Below are positions 36,513-44,631 of a stretch of 64,000 bases of DNA, in pieces. The DNA comes from Azospirillaceae bacterium (GTDB lineage Bacteria; Pseudomonadota; Alphaproteobacteria; Azospirillales; Azospirillaceae), in contig DASQNC010000002.1 of NCBI GenBank assembly GCA_035645145.1, positions 124,001 through 188,000 on the forward strand, given 5' to 3'. The notes under the pieces were generated by a model that was not told where the DNA came from, did no database searches, and worked only from the letters and a program-made list of their open reading frames with translations. The translations under genes and the position numbers were made by a program. How positions within the stretch are numbered: the stretch's first letter is position 1; every line of letters starts with the position of its first letter.

Positions 36513-37030
36513 GGGCGCTCCGATGCAAAGGCACGGGCGGCACCGGCAAAGGCCAGGGCGCCCAGAACGAGGGAAATGAGGAAGTTCCATCCGGCCATGG
36601 ACACGCCGGCCAGCGACCACGCGGCCTGGTCGCAGCGGACCACGGGGGCGTTCATGACCATCGCGCGCAGCTCCTCCAGCGAAGCGGCGCTCTGGGTGGA
36701 ACCACAGCCGGGCGTACCGGCCCACCAGTGCTGCTCCACGCCGACGTGGAAGGCGGCGATCCCCGCGCCGATCCACAGGGCGGCCCCGGCCAGCGCCAGC
36801 AACCCTCCCAGCAGTCCCGCCTGCACCGGGCGGCTGCCGCAGGCCAGCAGGGCGAGCAGGGCCAGGACCATGGCGATTCCATGGGGCCACCGTTGCCAGA
36901 TGCACAGGATGCACGGTGCCAGGCCACCGACATATTGGAACAGCAATGCGCCACCCAAGGTGGCGGCGCTGGCCAGTAACACGGTGGCTGCGGACAGCCG
37001 GGGATGGGGCAGGGCATTGGCTGCTGTCAT
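36509..37030 (-). CDS. dsbB: DsbB-family disulfide oxidoreductase
   Basis: A 173-residue four-helix inner-membrane protein that re-oxidises DsbA using ubiquinone. Cys40-x-x-Cys43 (APCILCIWQRW) is the quinone-side pair, and Cys109/Cys133 in the long periplasmic loop form the second pair. The Trp/Gln/Arg motif after the CxxC (WQRWPH) is the DsbB quinone site. The start at Met of MTAANALP (37030) is preferred over an upstream ATG at 37120 that lacks homology. Cotranscribed with coq7. Confidence 0.9.
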   Translation of the reverse strand: MTAANALPHPRLSAATVLLASAATLGGALLFQYVGGLAPCILCIWQRWPHGIAMVLALLALLACGSRPVQAGLLGGLLALAGAALWIGAGIAAFHVGVEQHWWAGTPGCGSTQSAASLEELRAMVMNAPVVRCDQAAWSLAGVSMAGWNFLISLVLGALAFAGAARAFASERP

Positions 37031-37166
37031 GACCGGAATATGCCATGACCGACCCGGAGCCGGGAGAGCGCCAAGGTGCCGCGGCGTCTGTCCGCATCTA
37101 TTCCGCGAAAACCCGTTCAAACCCGGTTGACCGGACAGGGTCGGTCGTAGCAGTGTGCGCGCCCGT

Positions 37167-37253
37167 GCCCCTGTGGCGGAACCGGTAGACGCGGCAGACT
37201 CAAAATCTGTTGCCCGGAAGGGCGTGGGAGTTCGAGTCTCCCCGGGGGCACCA
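37167..37253 (+). tRNA. tRNA-Leu (anticodon CAA)
   Basis: An 87-base type II tRNA. The acceptor arm gcccctg pairs with cgggggc before acca (one T-G pair), the anticodon loop ctcaaaa contains CAA, the long variable arm is tgcccggaagggcg, and the TpsiC arm gggagttcgagtctccc is canonical. The 3' CCA is encoded. It reads UUG leucine codons. It separates the dsbB operon from the regulator cluster; no duplicated 3' end was found nearby, so no integration site is called. Confidence 0.97.
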
Positions 37254-37273
37254 TTTTACGGAATATCGCCGCC

Positions 37274-37654
37274 TCAGTGGCTCGGAGCCGTGGGGCGTGG
37301 CGCGGTGGCGAGCAGGGATGCGAGCGTCCGCCGCAGTTCTTCCCGGTGGATCGGCTTTCCAATGCGCGGGTAACCACGCAGGTGGTCCGGCAGCAAGGCG
37401 GGGCTTTCGTAGCCGGTGACGAAGGCGAAGGGAATGCGGCCGCCCGCCAAGCGGTCGGCGATCCCAATGGACAGTTCGCCATCCAGATCGATGTCCAGGA
37501 TGGCGGCATCGATAACGTCCGTATTCAAAATGGCGTGGGCTTCCGCGACGCTCGTCGCAATGCAGGTGGACTCGTATCCGAAGGACCGGATTGTCGCCTC
37601 GATCGCCCAGCCAATAAGGAATACGTCTTCGACGATGAGAACTTTTGGTTTCAA
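37274..37654 (-). CDS. Receiver-only response regulator
   Basis: A 126-residue CheY-type receiver. The phosphorylation site is Asp54 in AAILDIDLDG, the acidic pair is Glu9-Asp10 (IVEDV), the switch Thr80 lies in FVTGYE and Lys100 in GKP. There is no output domain, so it acts by phospho-transfer or protein binding. No histidine kinase is adjacent. Its G+C is a little lower than the neighbours. Confidence 0.9.
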   Translation of the reverse strand: MKPKVLIVEDVFLIGWAIEATIRSFGYESTCIATSVAEAHAILNTDVIDAAILDIDLDGELSIGIADRLAGGRIPFAFVTGYESPALLPDHLRGYPRIGKPIHREELRRTLASLLATAPRPTAPSH

Positions 37655-37782
37655 TATCGGCTCTCCACCCTTCTTGATAGGCTAGGGCGGACAAATATGA
37701 ATGTGCAAGTTCTTTAAATGCATAAACCAAAAGGTGTGGTGGTTGTCGCGCCCTCTCTCGTGGCCCGGCCTCACCGGAAGGA

Positions 37783-38151
37783 CTAAATCCGACCGATCAG
37801 GCTGTTGCTGCGTCGGATATATTGGACAAGCAGATCCAGCAAAATTTTGACCAGCGGATCGGCGGTTTCGATTTTTGCCTCCAATTGGTGTCGGAAAATG
37901 GGCACGAGCACGGTGTCTTCCACCGCCGTTGCCGAGGCAGACCGCACCCCGCCATCGAGCAACGCGATTTCACCGAAAAAGCCTCCGGGGATGATGAAGT
38001 CCAGCGTGACGCTTTGGTTGTTCACCATGCGGCTGATCTGGACACGGCCACGTTCGAGGAAGTAGGCGCAGTTCCCTGGATCGCCCTCTTTGAAGACTGG
38101 GGTGCCGGCATGGAACACATGGCGGTTCAGCGCCGACAGCTCTCTTTCCAT
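37783..38151 (-). CDS. Cyclic nucleotide-binding domain protein (no DNA-binding domain)
   Basis: A 122-residue protein that is a single cNMP-binding beta-roll. It begins NRHVFHAGTPVFKEGDPG and continues with FLERGRVQI and GGFFGEIALLDGG, a phosphate-binding cassette-like stretch (GEIALL, then RSASATA). The winged helix that makes CRP/FNR a transcription factor is absent, so it is not a full regulator. The start at 38151 has GGGAAGG upstream; an ATG at 38301 has none. It is 128 bases upstream of the response regulator on the same strand. Confidence 0.82.
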   Translation of the reverse strand: MERELSALNRHVFHAGTPVFKEGDPGNCAYFLERGRVQISRMVNNQSVTLDFIIPGGFFGEIALLDGGVRSASATAVEDTVLVPIFRHQLEAKIETADPLVKILLDLLVQYIRRSNSLIGRI

Positions 38152-38627
38152 GGATGCCTTCCCAATGGGCGTCGCGGCTCTGCCGCCTCGAATTTCCGCA
38201 ATCCGGCCAAGCTCCGCAAGTGCATTGCTGATGCGCACGCACGCGCTGCGTGCGTGGGGCAGCCCCGGCGGCTGCGTCCCGTGCCGGTTTTCACACTGCA
38301 TCGGGGCGGGAGTGGCTCCGATTTGAAAATCCGCTGTTCGGACGGGGGCGCGGTCCTGGATTCATTGCGACCGTACGCGGGCAATGCGGTGTAGCTCAAA
38401 GGTGGTCGTCTGTATGCACCAACGTATACATCCAAAGGTGGATGAGAGCGGGGCGCCCACCCCTGTAGAAGGTCTACCACCATCGCTACGGCCTTATGCC
38501 TCAGCGTGTTTTCCGGGGGCTTCGGCAGCACGTAAAACACTTCCGTGCGACCGCGCGAATTGTGCGACTGGCGCCGAGATACCACTATCCGGTATACAAT
38601 ATCTGACCGGGACAGGCGGAGCGGGAC
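38152..38627. other. Intergenic region between divergent regulators
   Basis: A 476-base, mixed-composition gap. It holds short inverted repeats: GTAGA-AGG-TCTAC (about 38466-38480) and tgtatgcaccaacgtataca (about 38410-38430). A candidate -10 box TATACAAT lies at 38593-38600, upstream of the XRE gene, without a clear -35. No gene on either strand was convincing. Likely the regulatory region for the two divergent genes. Confidence 0.5.
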
Positions 38628-39188
38628 GTGACGGACGTCAATATGAAGACGAGGCGGCGTCGGGCAGGGCATAGGAACTTTGACGCCCATGTTGGGCAGC
38701 GAGTTCGCCTGCGGCGTACGCTTCTTGGAATGAGTCAAGAGAAGCTGGGTGAGGCCCTGGGCCTGACGTTCCAGCAAATCCAGAAGTATGAGCGGGGCGC
38801 CAACCGCATCTCCGCTGGAACGCTTTACCGGCTCGCCCAGATCCTGGACGTTCCGGTCAGCTTCTTCTTCGATGGTCTTGATGAAACCGCCGATGGCCGC
38901 GCCCCGCAGGGCGACGCGTCCGATGCGGTCCTGACCCGGCGGGAAGCCCGCATCCTGCGTCTGTCCCGCCGCGCTCCGGTCGACGTCGTCGAGCAGGTGG
39001 TGGGCCTGTTGTCCGCCGTCTGCCGTGATGGGCAGGAGGTGGATGATTTGGGCGACGAGGCGTCGACCGACACCACCGCAGCCGCAGCGGCAGCGATGAA
39101 GCGCGCCCAACAAGAGCGGCGCAGGCGGCGTTACGGGGCGGTCTGGGATCCAAGCGACATCGGGGCGGCTGCCCGCGACCACCGCTGA
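38628..39188 (+). CDS. XRE-family helix-turn-helix transcriptional regulator
   Basis: A 186-residue regulator with a Cro/CI-type DNA-binding domain at about 20-78 (GQRVRLRRTLLGMSQEKLGE...FQQIQKYERGANR) and a C-terminal region with an Ala-rich helix and basic end (AQQERRRRRYG). It is the common alphaproteobacterial SinR-like type with unknown targets. GTG at 38628 has GGAG nearby; ATG at 38643 is the alternative. Confidence 0.85.
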   Translation: MTDVNMKTRRRRAGHRNFDAHVGQRVRLRRTLLGMSQEKLGEALGLTFQQIQKYERGANRISAGTLYRLAQILDVPVSFFFDGLDETADGRAPQGDASDAVLTRREARILRLSRRAPVDVVEQVVGLLSAVCRDGQEVDDLGDEASTDTTAAAAAAMKRAQQERRRRRYGAVWDPSDIGAAARDHR

Positions 39189-39279
39189 TCCGCAACCCGC
39201 TGCGGCACCGGTGTGGCGACACCGGTGCCGCAGCGGGTGGTCCGTTCACGTATCTTTTCGGGGATCCTGAAGCCGCGGC

Positions 39280-39486
39280 TCAATAGCCGTGGCGGAATCG
39301 CCCCAGCAGGCGGGCCAGCAGGCCCCGTTTGCCACGCTGCGGCTGTCGCGCGTCCACCAGCGTCGCGTGTGCCCGGGTCGTCGCCTTCCGGGCCATCCAC
39401 TGCTCCAACGTCATTCCGGCCTTGGCGGCACGGCGCGCCTCGTATTCGCGCTGTCCCTTCGACAGTTGCGCGACGGTGTCCTGCAC
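39280..39486 (-). CDS. Small basic hypothetical protein
   Basis: A 68-residue strongly basic protein (REYEARRAAKAGMTLEQWMARKATT) with a Lys/Arg-rich C-terminus ending LLGRFRHGY. No family is recognised; a nucleic acid- or membrane-binding role is possible from charge alone. GTG start at 39486 has CCGGAG nine bases upstream; ATG 39510 lacks a site. Confidence 0.55.
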   Translation of the reverse strand: MQDTVAQLSKGQREYEARRAAKAGMTLEQWMARKATTRAHATLVDARQPQRGKRGLLARLLGRFRHGY

Positions 39487-39659
39487 GTTTGGTCTCCGGA
39501 ATCCGGTCATTGATGGCGGAAGGTGGCGCTGCACCGGGGGCCTTGCAAGTGGGCCTCCGGGTATCCTGGCGGCCCGCACACGGCCCATCGTGGACCGGGA
39601 GGGACTCCCCTGCTAGGGTGCGCGCAATCTTGTCCGTAGCACAACCACAAGCGAGCGCG

Positions 39660-41114
39660 ATGGGCGCCATCGACGTCCGGCCGGTCCTGTACGTGATCGG
39701 CAGCATGCTGGGCATCATCGCCATCGCCATGCTGATCCCCATGGCGGCCGACCTCACGACCGGCCATCGGGATTGGCAGGCCTTTGCGGTCTCGGCATTG
39801 GTCACCTTGTTCTTCGGCGTATTGATCATGCTGACCAACCGCACACCGGGCGTGCGGTTGTCGCTCCGCCAAACCTTCCTCCTGACCACCCTCAGCTGGA
39901 TCGCGGTCTGCGTCTGTGCGGCGATCCCGTTCTCCTTCACCGAGGTCCGCCTCAGTTACACCGATGCGCTCTTCGAGGCGACGTCGGGTCTGACGTCGAC
40001 CGGGGCGACGGTGATCGCCGGCCTGGACACGGCGCCGGCCGGCATCCTGTTATGGCGTGCCTTGCTGAACTGGCTGGGCGGCATCGGAATCGTCGCACTC
40101 GGCATTGCCATCCTGCCGTTCCTGCGGGTCGGCGGAATGCAGCTTTTCAAGTCCGAGTCGTCGGACAAGTCGGAAAAGGTCCTTCCCCGCGCCGCCGACC
40201 TGGCGTTCGCACTGGGGTGGGTCTACCTGATTCTGACGCTGGCCTGCGCCGCCCTGCTGGCGCTGGCGGGCATGCCCATGTTCGATGCGGTCTGCCACGC
40301 CATGACGGCGCTTGCGACCGGCGGCTTTTCGACCCGCGATGCGTCCATCGGCGCCTACGGCAATCCGGCGGTGGAATGGATTGTGACGCTCTTCATGTAT
40401 CTCGGTGCGTTGCCGTTCGTGCGCTTCATCAGCTTCGCGCGCGGGGACTACCGGGCGATCTGGCAGGACAGTCAGGTTCGCCGTTTCACCTACATGCTGC
40501 TGGCGATCGGTGGCGGCCTGGGTCTGTGGGTCAGTGCCACCCAGGGGGTGTCCATACCGACCGGACTTCGTCTGGCGATGTTCAACGTGGTGTCCATCGT
40601 CACCACGACCGGCTTCGTGACGACGGACTACCAGCTCTGGGGGGCGCCGGCCGTCAGCCTGTTCTTCGTGCTGATGCTGCTGGGTGGATGCACCGGTTCC
40701 ACGTCCGGCGGCATCAAGATGTTCCGGCTTGAACTGTTGGCCCTGGTGCTGCGCCAGCAGGTGTCGCGCCTGTACACGCCACGGCGCGTCATGCCGCTGA
40801 CCTACAATGGAAAGCCGGTGGACACCGACATCTTGTTGTCGGCAACGGCGTTCGTGTTCGTCTATCTGGCCGCACTTTTGCTGATCGGCCTGGTTTTGGG
40901 GCTTATGGGGCTGGATCTGGTGACGGCAGTGACCGGCGCCACTATGGCGGTCGGCAACATCGGTCCGGGGCTGGGGGACATCATCGGTCCTGCCGGCAAC
41001 TTCTCCAGCCTGCCGGACGGGGTCAAATGGGTTCTGTCGTTCGGAATGCTGCTGGGACGGCTGGAACTGTTCACCGTCCTCGTGCTGCTGAGCCCGCGCT
41101 TCTGGCGCGCGTGA
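39660..41114 (+). CDS. trkH: Trk-type potassium uptake protein TrkH
   Basis: A 484-residue K+-translocating membrane subunit with four M1-P-M2-like repeats. The selectivity-filter loops appear as TSTGATVI, ATGGFSTRD, TTTGFVT and AVGNIGPG, each with the conserved Gly. It takes up potassium with the TrkA gating protein, which is not in this window. ATG 39660 begins with a weak ribosome-binding site. It is on the same strand as the XRE gene but 471 bases away. Confidence 0.95.
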   Translation: MGAIDVRPVLYVIGSMLGIIAIAMLIPMAADLTTGHRDWQAFAVSALVTLFFGVLIMLTNRTPGVRLSLRQTFLLTTLSWIAVCVCAAIPFSFTEVRLSYTDALFEATSGLTSTGATVIAGLDTAPAGILLWRALLNWLGGIGIVALGIAILPFLRVGGMQLFKSESSDKSEKVLPRAADLAFALGWVYLILTLACAALLALAGMPMFDAVCHAMTALATGGFSTRDASIGAYGNPAVEWIVTLFMYLGALPFVRFISFARGDYRAIWQDSQVRRFTYMLLAIGGGLGLWVSATQGVSIPTGLRLAMFNVVSIVTTTGFVTTDYQLWGAPAVSLFFVLMLLGGCTGSTSGGIKMFRLELLALVLRQQVSRLYTPRRVMPLTYNGKPVDTDILLSATAFVFVYLAALLLIGLVLGLMGLDLVTAVTGATMAVGNIGPGLGDIIGPAGNFSSLPDGVKWVLSFGMLLGRLELFTVLVLLSPRFWRA

Positions 41115-41238
41115 CAGCCGCCCGGCCGGGACGAGCTGCGGCGTAACAGCCGCCTCGCCGTCATGACCAGCCGGTGCGATCGGTGGCTATTCTCAACTCG
41201 GCTCCGGAGCCGGGGCAGCGCGATCGGGTCCAAAAGGA

Positions 41239-41271
41239 AAGGCCCCCTCCGCTTGCGGCGGAGGGGGCCTT
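41239..41271 (-). terminator. Intrinsic terminator of the GH17-GT2 gene
   Basis: A 14-bp perfect stem (AAGGCCCCCTCCGC paired with GCGGAGGGGGCCTT) with a 5-base loop, followed on the minus strand by TTCCTTTTGG. It lies 50 bases past the gene's stop at 41321. It could also work bidirectionally for trkH. Confidence 0.8.
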
Positions 41272-41320
41272 ATCACCTGGTCATGTCCGCTGGCGGCCTC
41301 TCCGACCGGCAGCAGGGGTG

Positions 41321-43996
41321 TCAGTCCGCGGCCTGCACCGGCGTTGCCGTGACCGGGCGGCGGCCCACCAGGGCCCGCCAATCCGGCACCGCGTTGATCA
41401 TCGATGTCACCAGCGCGGCCAAGTAGGGCAGGGACTGCACCAGCAGCAGCGCGATCCACAGGAACGCGTCCCGGTTCTCCTTGCCGTAGCCGATGAACAG
41501 GGCCGCCGCCGCGGTCCACAGGCCGCTCATCAGCATCAGTTCCTCGCGGGCGCCCAGGATGCCCTGGATCAGCGCCGGCTTGTCCGCGCACTTCGGGGTG
41601 CGGAAGAACGGCCGGCCGCTGGTGAAGATGCCCTGCCAGATGGCCCGGCCCACGGTGTGGGTCAACGCCATGCCGGCCACCGCCGCGCCGAACCGGCCGC
41701 CCCAGCCGCACGGCACGCGGCTGGCGTAAAGCCAGAACCCGGCGACGACCTTGAACGTGAAGGCGGCGACCATCGGGATCATGAACGTGGTCGGCGGGAA
41801 CTCGAACAGGTGGCTGAGCGGGCCCAGGCCGATCTGGTTCACCCAGGCGCGGCCGTAGATTTCGCCCAACCAGATGGCAATCGGCTGCAGCATCAGGCCG
41901 AAGGACCAGAAGATCGCGGCGGTGGCGAACACCAGATGCGCGGCGTCCGCGAACCAGGGCATCCAGCCGGCGATGAAATGGTACTTCTGCTCGCCGTTCA
42001 GCTTGCGCGCACCGGGCAGGAACTCCCGGAAGTGCTTTTTCATGATCTGAACCGAGCCGTAGGCCCAGCGGAAGCGCTGCTTCTTGTAGGCCTCGAAGCT
42101 GTCGGGGACCACGCCCTTGCCGAAGCTGTCGGGCATGTAGACCGCCTCGTAGCCGGCCTCGAACAGGCGCAGGCCCAGCTCGGCATCCTCGGTGATGCAC
42201 CATTCCGCCCAGCGGCCGACCTCGTCCAGCGCCGACTTGCGGATGATGGTCATCGTGCCGTGCTGGATGATGGCGTTCCGCTCGTTGCGCTGGAGCATGC
42301 CGATGTGGAAGAAGCCGGCATACTCCCAGTTCAGCATGGTCTGGAAGGTGTCGCCCTCGTAGTCGCGGTAGTCCTGCGGCGACTGGACGAAGCCCACCTC
42401 CTTGCGGTCGAAATAGGGGACCGTGCTCGACAGCCAGTCCGGGCGGACCTGGTAGTCGCTGTCGATGACCGCGATCAGTTCGGCATCGGGAGCCGTCTGG
42501 TCGAGGCCGAAGTTGAGCGCACCGGCCTTGAAGCCCGGCCAGCTCGGCAGGTGGAAGAAGCGGAACCGCGGACCCAGCTGCTGGCAGTAGGCCTCGACCG
42601 GCTTCCAGATCGCCTCGTCCTTGGTGTTGTTGTCGATCAGCAGGACTTCGAAGTTCGGGTAGTCGAGCTTCGCCAGCGAGTCCAGGGTCTGCATGACCAT
42701 GTGCGGCGGCTCGTTGTAGCAGGGCACATGGATCGAAACCTTGGGCGCGTACGGCGAGGCCGGGGCCTTCACCGGGTAGAAGCGGCGGCGCCAGCGGTTG
42801 GCCCACACCACCTCGGTCAGCTCCATGCCGTCGGTCAGCAGCAGCGCCAGCAGCACGAGCTGCAGGCCGATCATCACCGTCCAGACCAGGTGCGTGGACG
42901 TGGCAAGGCCGGGCTGCATCCAGTCCAGCACGGTCCACAGCAGCATGTTCACGGTGGACTGGATCAGGGCGCCGTAGAACACGAGGCCGCCCAGCTTGAG
43001 GTCGCGGCGGTACCAGACCACCAGCAGGATGGGCAGGGTCGCGATGGCCGAGGCGATACCGGCCAGGACCGGCCAGTTGGCGACCTCGAGGATCTCGCCC
43101 TCCATCGGGAACTTCGGCTGGCGCCACGCGTCCCAGATGCCCCAGGTCACGCCGGCGGTGCCTTCGAGCGTCCGCTTCCAGGGCTGGTCGAAGGCTTCCA
43201 TGATGTAGTAGTCGATGCGGTTCTGGCTGGCGACGTTGAACCACTGGCGCAGGAACTTCGCCTGGTTCACCACCGACGCCTCGGCGGCACGGCGCCACGG
43301 GCCGTCCGACGGCCAGCCGATCTCGCTGACCAGGATGTGCTTGTTCGGGTACTTCTGGCGCAGCTCGTTGTACCGGAACATGGCGTAGTCGACCGCCTCG
43401 TCGACCGGCACACCTTCCCAGTAGGGGAGCAGGTGGACGGCGATGTAGTCCACGGCTGCCACCAGTTCGGGGTGGTCCAACCAGACGTGCCAGGGCTCCG
43501 CGGTCGAGACCGGGACGTTCACCTGGCGGCGCACCCGCTGGATGTATTCGATGGCCTGCGGGACCGTGACGTCGGTGCGCAGGATCGCCTCGTTGCCGAC
43601 GATGACGCGGCGCACGTTGGGGTTGGCGCGCGTCAGGCGGACGAGGTTCGCGATCTCGGGTTCGTCGATCTCGGGCTTGCCCTGGATCCAGGCGCCCATG
43701 GTCACGGTCAGGCCGTGGGTGCGGGCGACCGACGGCACCAGGTCGGCGTTGTTCTGGGTCGAATAGGTGCGCACGCCGTTCACATGGCCGCGCAACAGCT
43801 CCAGGTCGCCCTCGATGTCCTTGGCGCTCGGATGCTTGTTCTCGAGCGGGCTCTGGTCGGCCTTGTAGGGGCTGTATCCCACGCCGTTGATCGTACCGGC
43901 CCAGGGCCGTTCCGATTGGGGCCGGTTGGTCAGCGCCCAGAACCCGAGGTTCCCGAGCAGCACCAGAAGTAGAACCGCAACTGCCGTTCTGCGCAT
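41321..43996 (-). CDS. ndvB: GH17-GT2 fused glucan synthase (NdvB-like beta-1,3-glucan synthase)
   Basis: An 891-residue membrane protein. After an N-terminal anchor (about 5-22) comes a glycoside hydrolase 17-like periplasmic domain (about 34-290, VSEIGWPSDG, RYNELRQKYP). Then come helices and a family-2 glycosyltransferase (about 420-660) with DSD in VIDSDYQV, TED in ITEDAELG and KQRFRWAYG, the QxxRW equivalent. A long membrane tail follows. Relatives make periplasmic or capsular beta-1,3/1,6-glucans, as in Bradyrhizobium; the GH17 part may transglycosylate or ring-close the product. The symbol is by similarity only. Confidence 0.88.
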   Translation of the reverse strand: MRRTAVAVLLLVLLGNLGFWALTNRPQSERPWAGTINGVGYSPYKADQSPLENKHPSAKDIEGDLELLRGHVNGVRTYSTQNNADLVPSVARTHGLTVTMGAWIQGKPEIDEPEIANLVRLTRANPNVRRVIVGNEAILRTDVTVPQAIEYIQRVRRQVNVPVSTAEPWHVWLDHPELVAAVDYIAVHLLPYWEGVPVDEAVDYAMFRYNELRQKYPNKHILVSEIGWPSDGPWRRAAEASVVNQAKFLRQWFNVASQNRIDYYIMEAFDQPWKRTLEGTAGVTWGIWDAWRQPKFPMEGEILEVANWPVLAGIASAIATLPILLVVWYRRDLKLGGLVFYGALIQSTVNMLLWTVLDWMQPGLATSTHLVWTVMIGLQLVLLALLLTDGMELTEVVWANRWRRRFYPVKAPASPYAPKVSIHVPCYNEPPHMVMQTLDSLAKLDYPNFEVLLIDNNTKDEAIWKPVEAYCQQLGPRFRFFHLPSWPGFKAGALNFGLDQTAPDAELIAVIDSDYQVRPDWLSSTVPYFDRKEVGFVQSPQDYRDYEGDTFQTMLNWEYAGFFHIGMLQRNERNAIIQHGTMTIIRKSALDEVGRWAEWCITEDAELGLRLFEAGYEAVYMPDSFGKGVVPDSFEAYKKQRFRWAYGSVQIMKKHFREFLPGARKLNGEQKYHFIAGWMPWFADAAHLVFATAAIFWSFGLMLQPIAIWLGEIYGRAWVNQIGLGPLSHLFEFPPTTFMIPMVAAFTFKVVAGFWLYASRVPCGWGGRFGAAVAGMALTHTVGRAIWQGIFTSGRPFFRTPKCADKPALIQGILGAREELMLMSGLWTAAAALFIGYGKENRDAFLWIALLLVQSLPYLAALVTSMINAVPDWRALVGRRPVTATPVQAAD

Positions 43997-44367
43997 GGTC
44001 TTTCTTTCGTTTCCTCGTGCCCGTCGCAACCGGCGTCAGGCACACGCGGAGAGAGCATCCGACCCCAAGAACCGGACTGAAACCGACTGGATGAACGATG
44101 AAGTCCCGCTTAGACGACCTGGCCCGCGCCGTTCTGCCCGTTGGGCGCCCCATTGGTTACGCAACCTGCCGGTCACGCCGCCTGATGGTTGCCACGTCCG
44201 GGCACGATACGCGCAAGAGGCACCTGATAAGCGTCAAAAACCCCCGTTTCGTCCAGTGGAATGTTGAATGTTTCTCGAAAATTCTCTGGGACTGCCCTCG
44301 CGTCCTAATGAACGCGGCGGCCTGTGAACTATTCCCGACCTGTTCCGACGATCCGCAGGAATCGCGC

Positions 44368-44519
44368 CCTCCCGTTGGGAGGTGTTTGGTCCCTGCGTCC
44401 TTGGGTTACTCAGACCGGAGCGGGAACACCGGCGCGCGCAGGTGGTTCCGATCTCTGCCTACCGGCAGAGCGTGCGTGCGAATGTCGCACCTCGGTTAAG
44501 GCCGAGGAGTTGCCTCCTC
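44368..44519. ncRNA. Candidate structured RNA: cluster of perfect hairpins
   Basis: Within ~150 bases lie several perfect stem-loops: CCTCCC-gtt-GGGAGG (44368-44382), CTCTGCC-tacc-GGCAGAG (44453-44470), GTGCGA-atg-TCGCAC (44476-44490) and CTCGG-(ttaagg)-CCGAG (44491-44506). A further one, GAGGAG-ttgc-CTCCTC (44504-44519), overlaps the previous stem and would exclude it. CCTGCG/CGCAGG also closes an outer arm around 44392-44440. I do not recognise a known RNA family, and strand is uncertain. Confidence 0.4.
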
Positions 44520-44556
44520 CACCACCTGCACGTGGGAATCCTTGGGGCCAAAAAGA

Positions 44557-44590
44557 AACGGCGACCGCACCGGATGATGCGGTCGCCGTT
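44557..44590 (-). terminator. Intrinsic terminator of typA
   Basis: A 13-bp perfect stem (AACGGCGACCGCA / TGCGGTCGCCGTT) with an 8-base loop, followed on the minus strand by TTTCTTTTTGG. It lies 42 bases past the typA stop. A typical Rho-independent terminator. Confidence 0.85.
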
Positions 44591-44631
44591 CCATCAAAAC
44601 CGCCGCGGCGTGCGGCCGTTGCCGTGGATCG

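Larger units (their letters stand above)
43997..44631. other. Long noncoding stretch upstream of the glucan synthase gene
   Basis: A 635-base gap between the GH17-GT2 gene and typA. Short frames exist on both strands but none has start signals or protein-like composition. It contains the hairpin cluster listed next and the typA terminator. It presumably also holds the glucan synthase promoter (43997-44300). Confidence 0.6.

Noticed and set aside
37167-37253. tRNA-Leu as a possible integration site
   Set aside because: No integrase and no repeated tRNA 3' end seen within the window.
44098-44499. 133-codon plus-strand frame in the noncoding gap
   Set aside because: Runs through the hairpin cluster, lacks a start signal and has erratic amino-acid composition.
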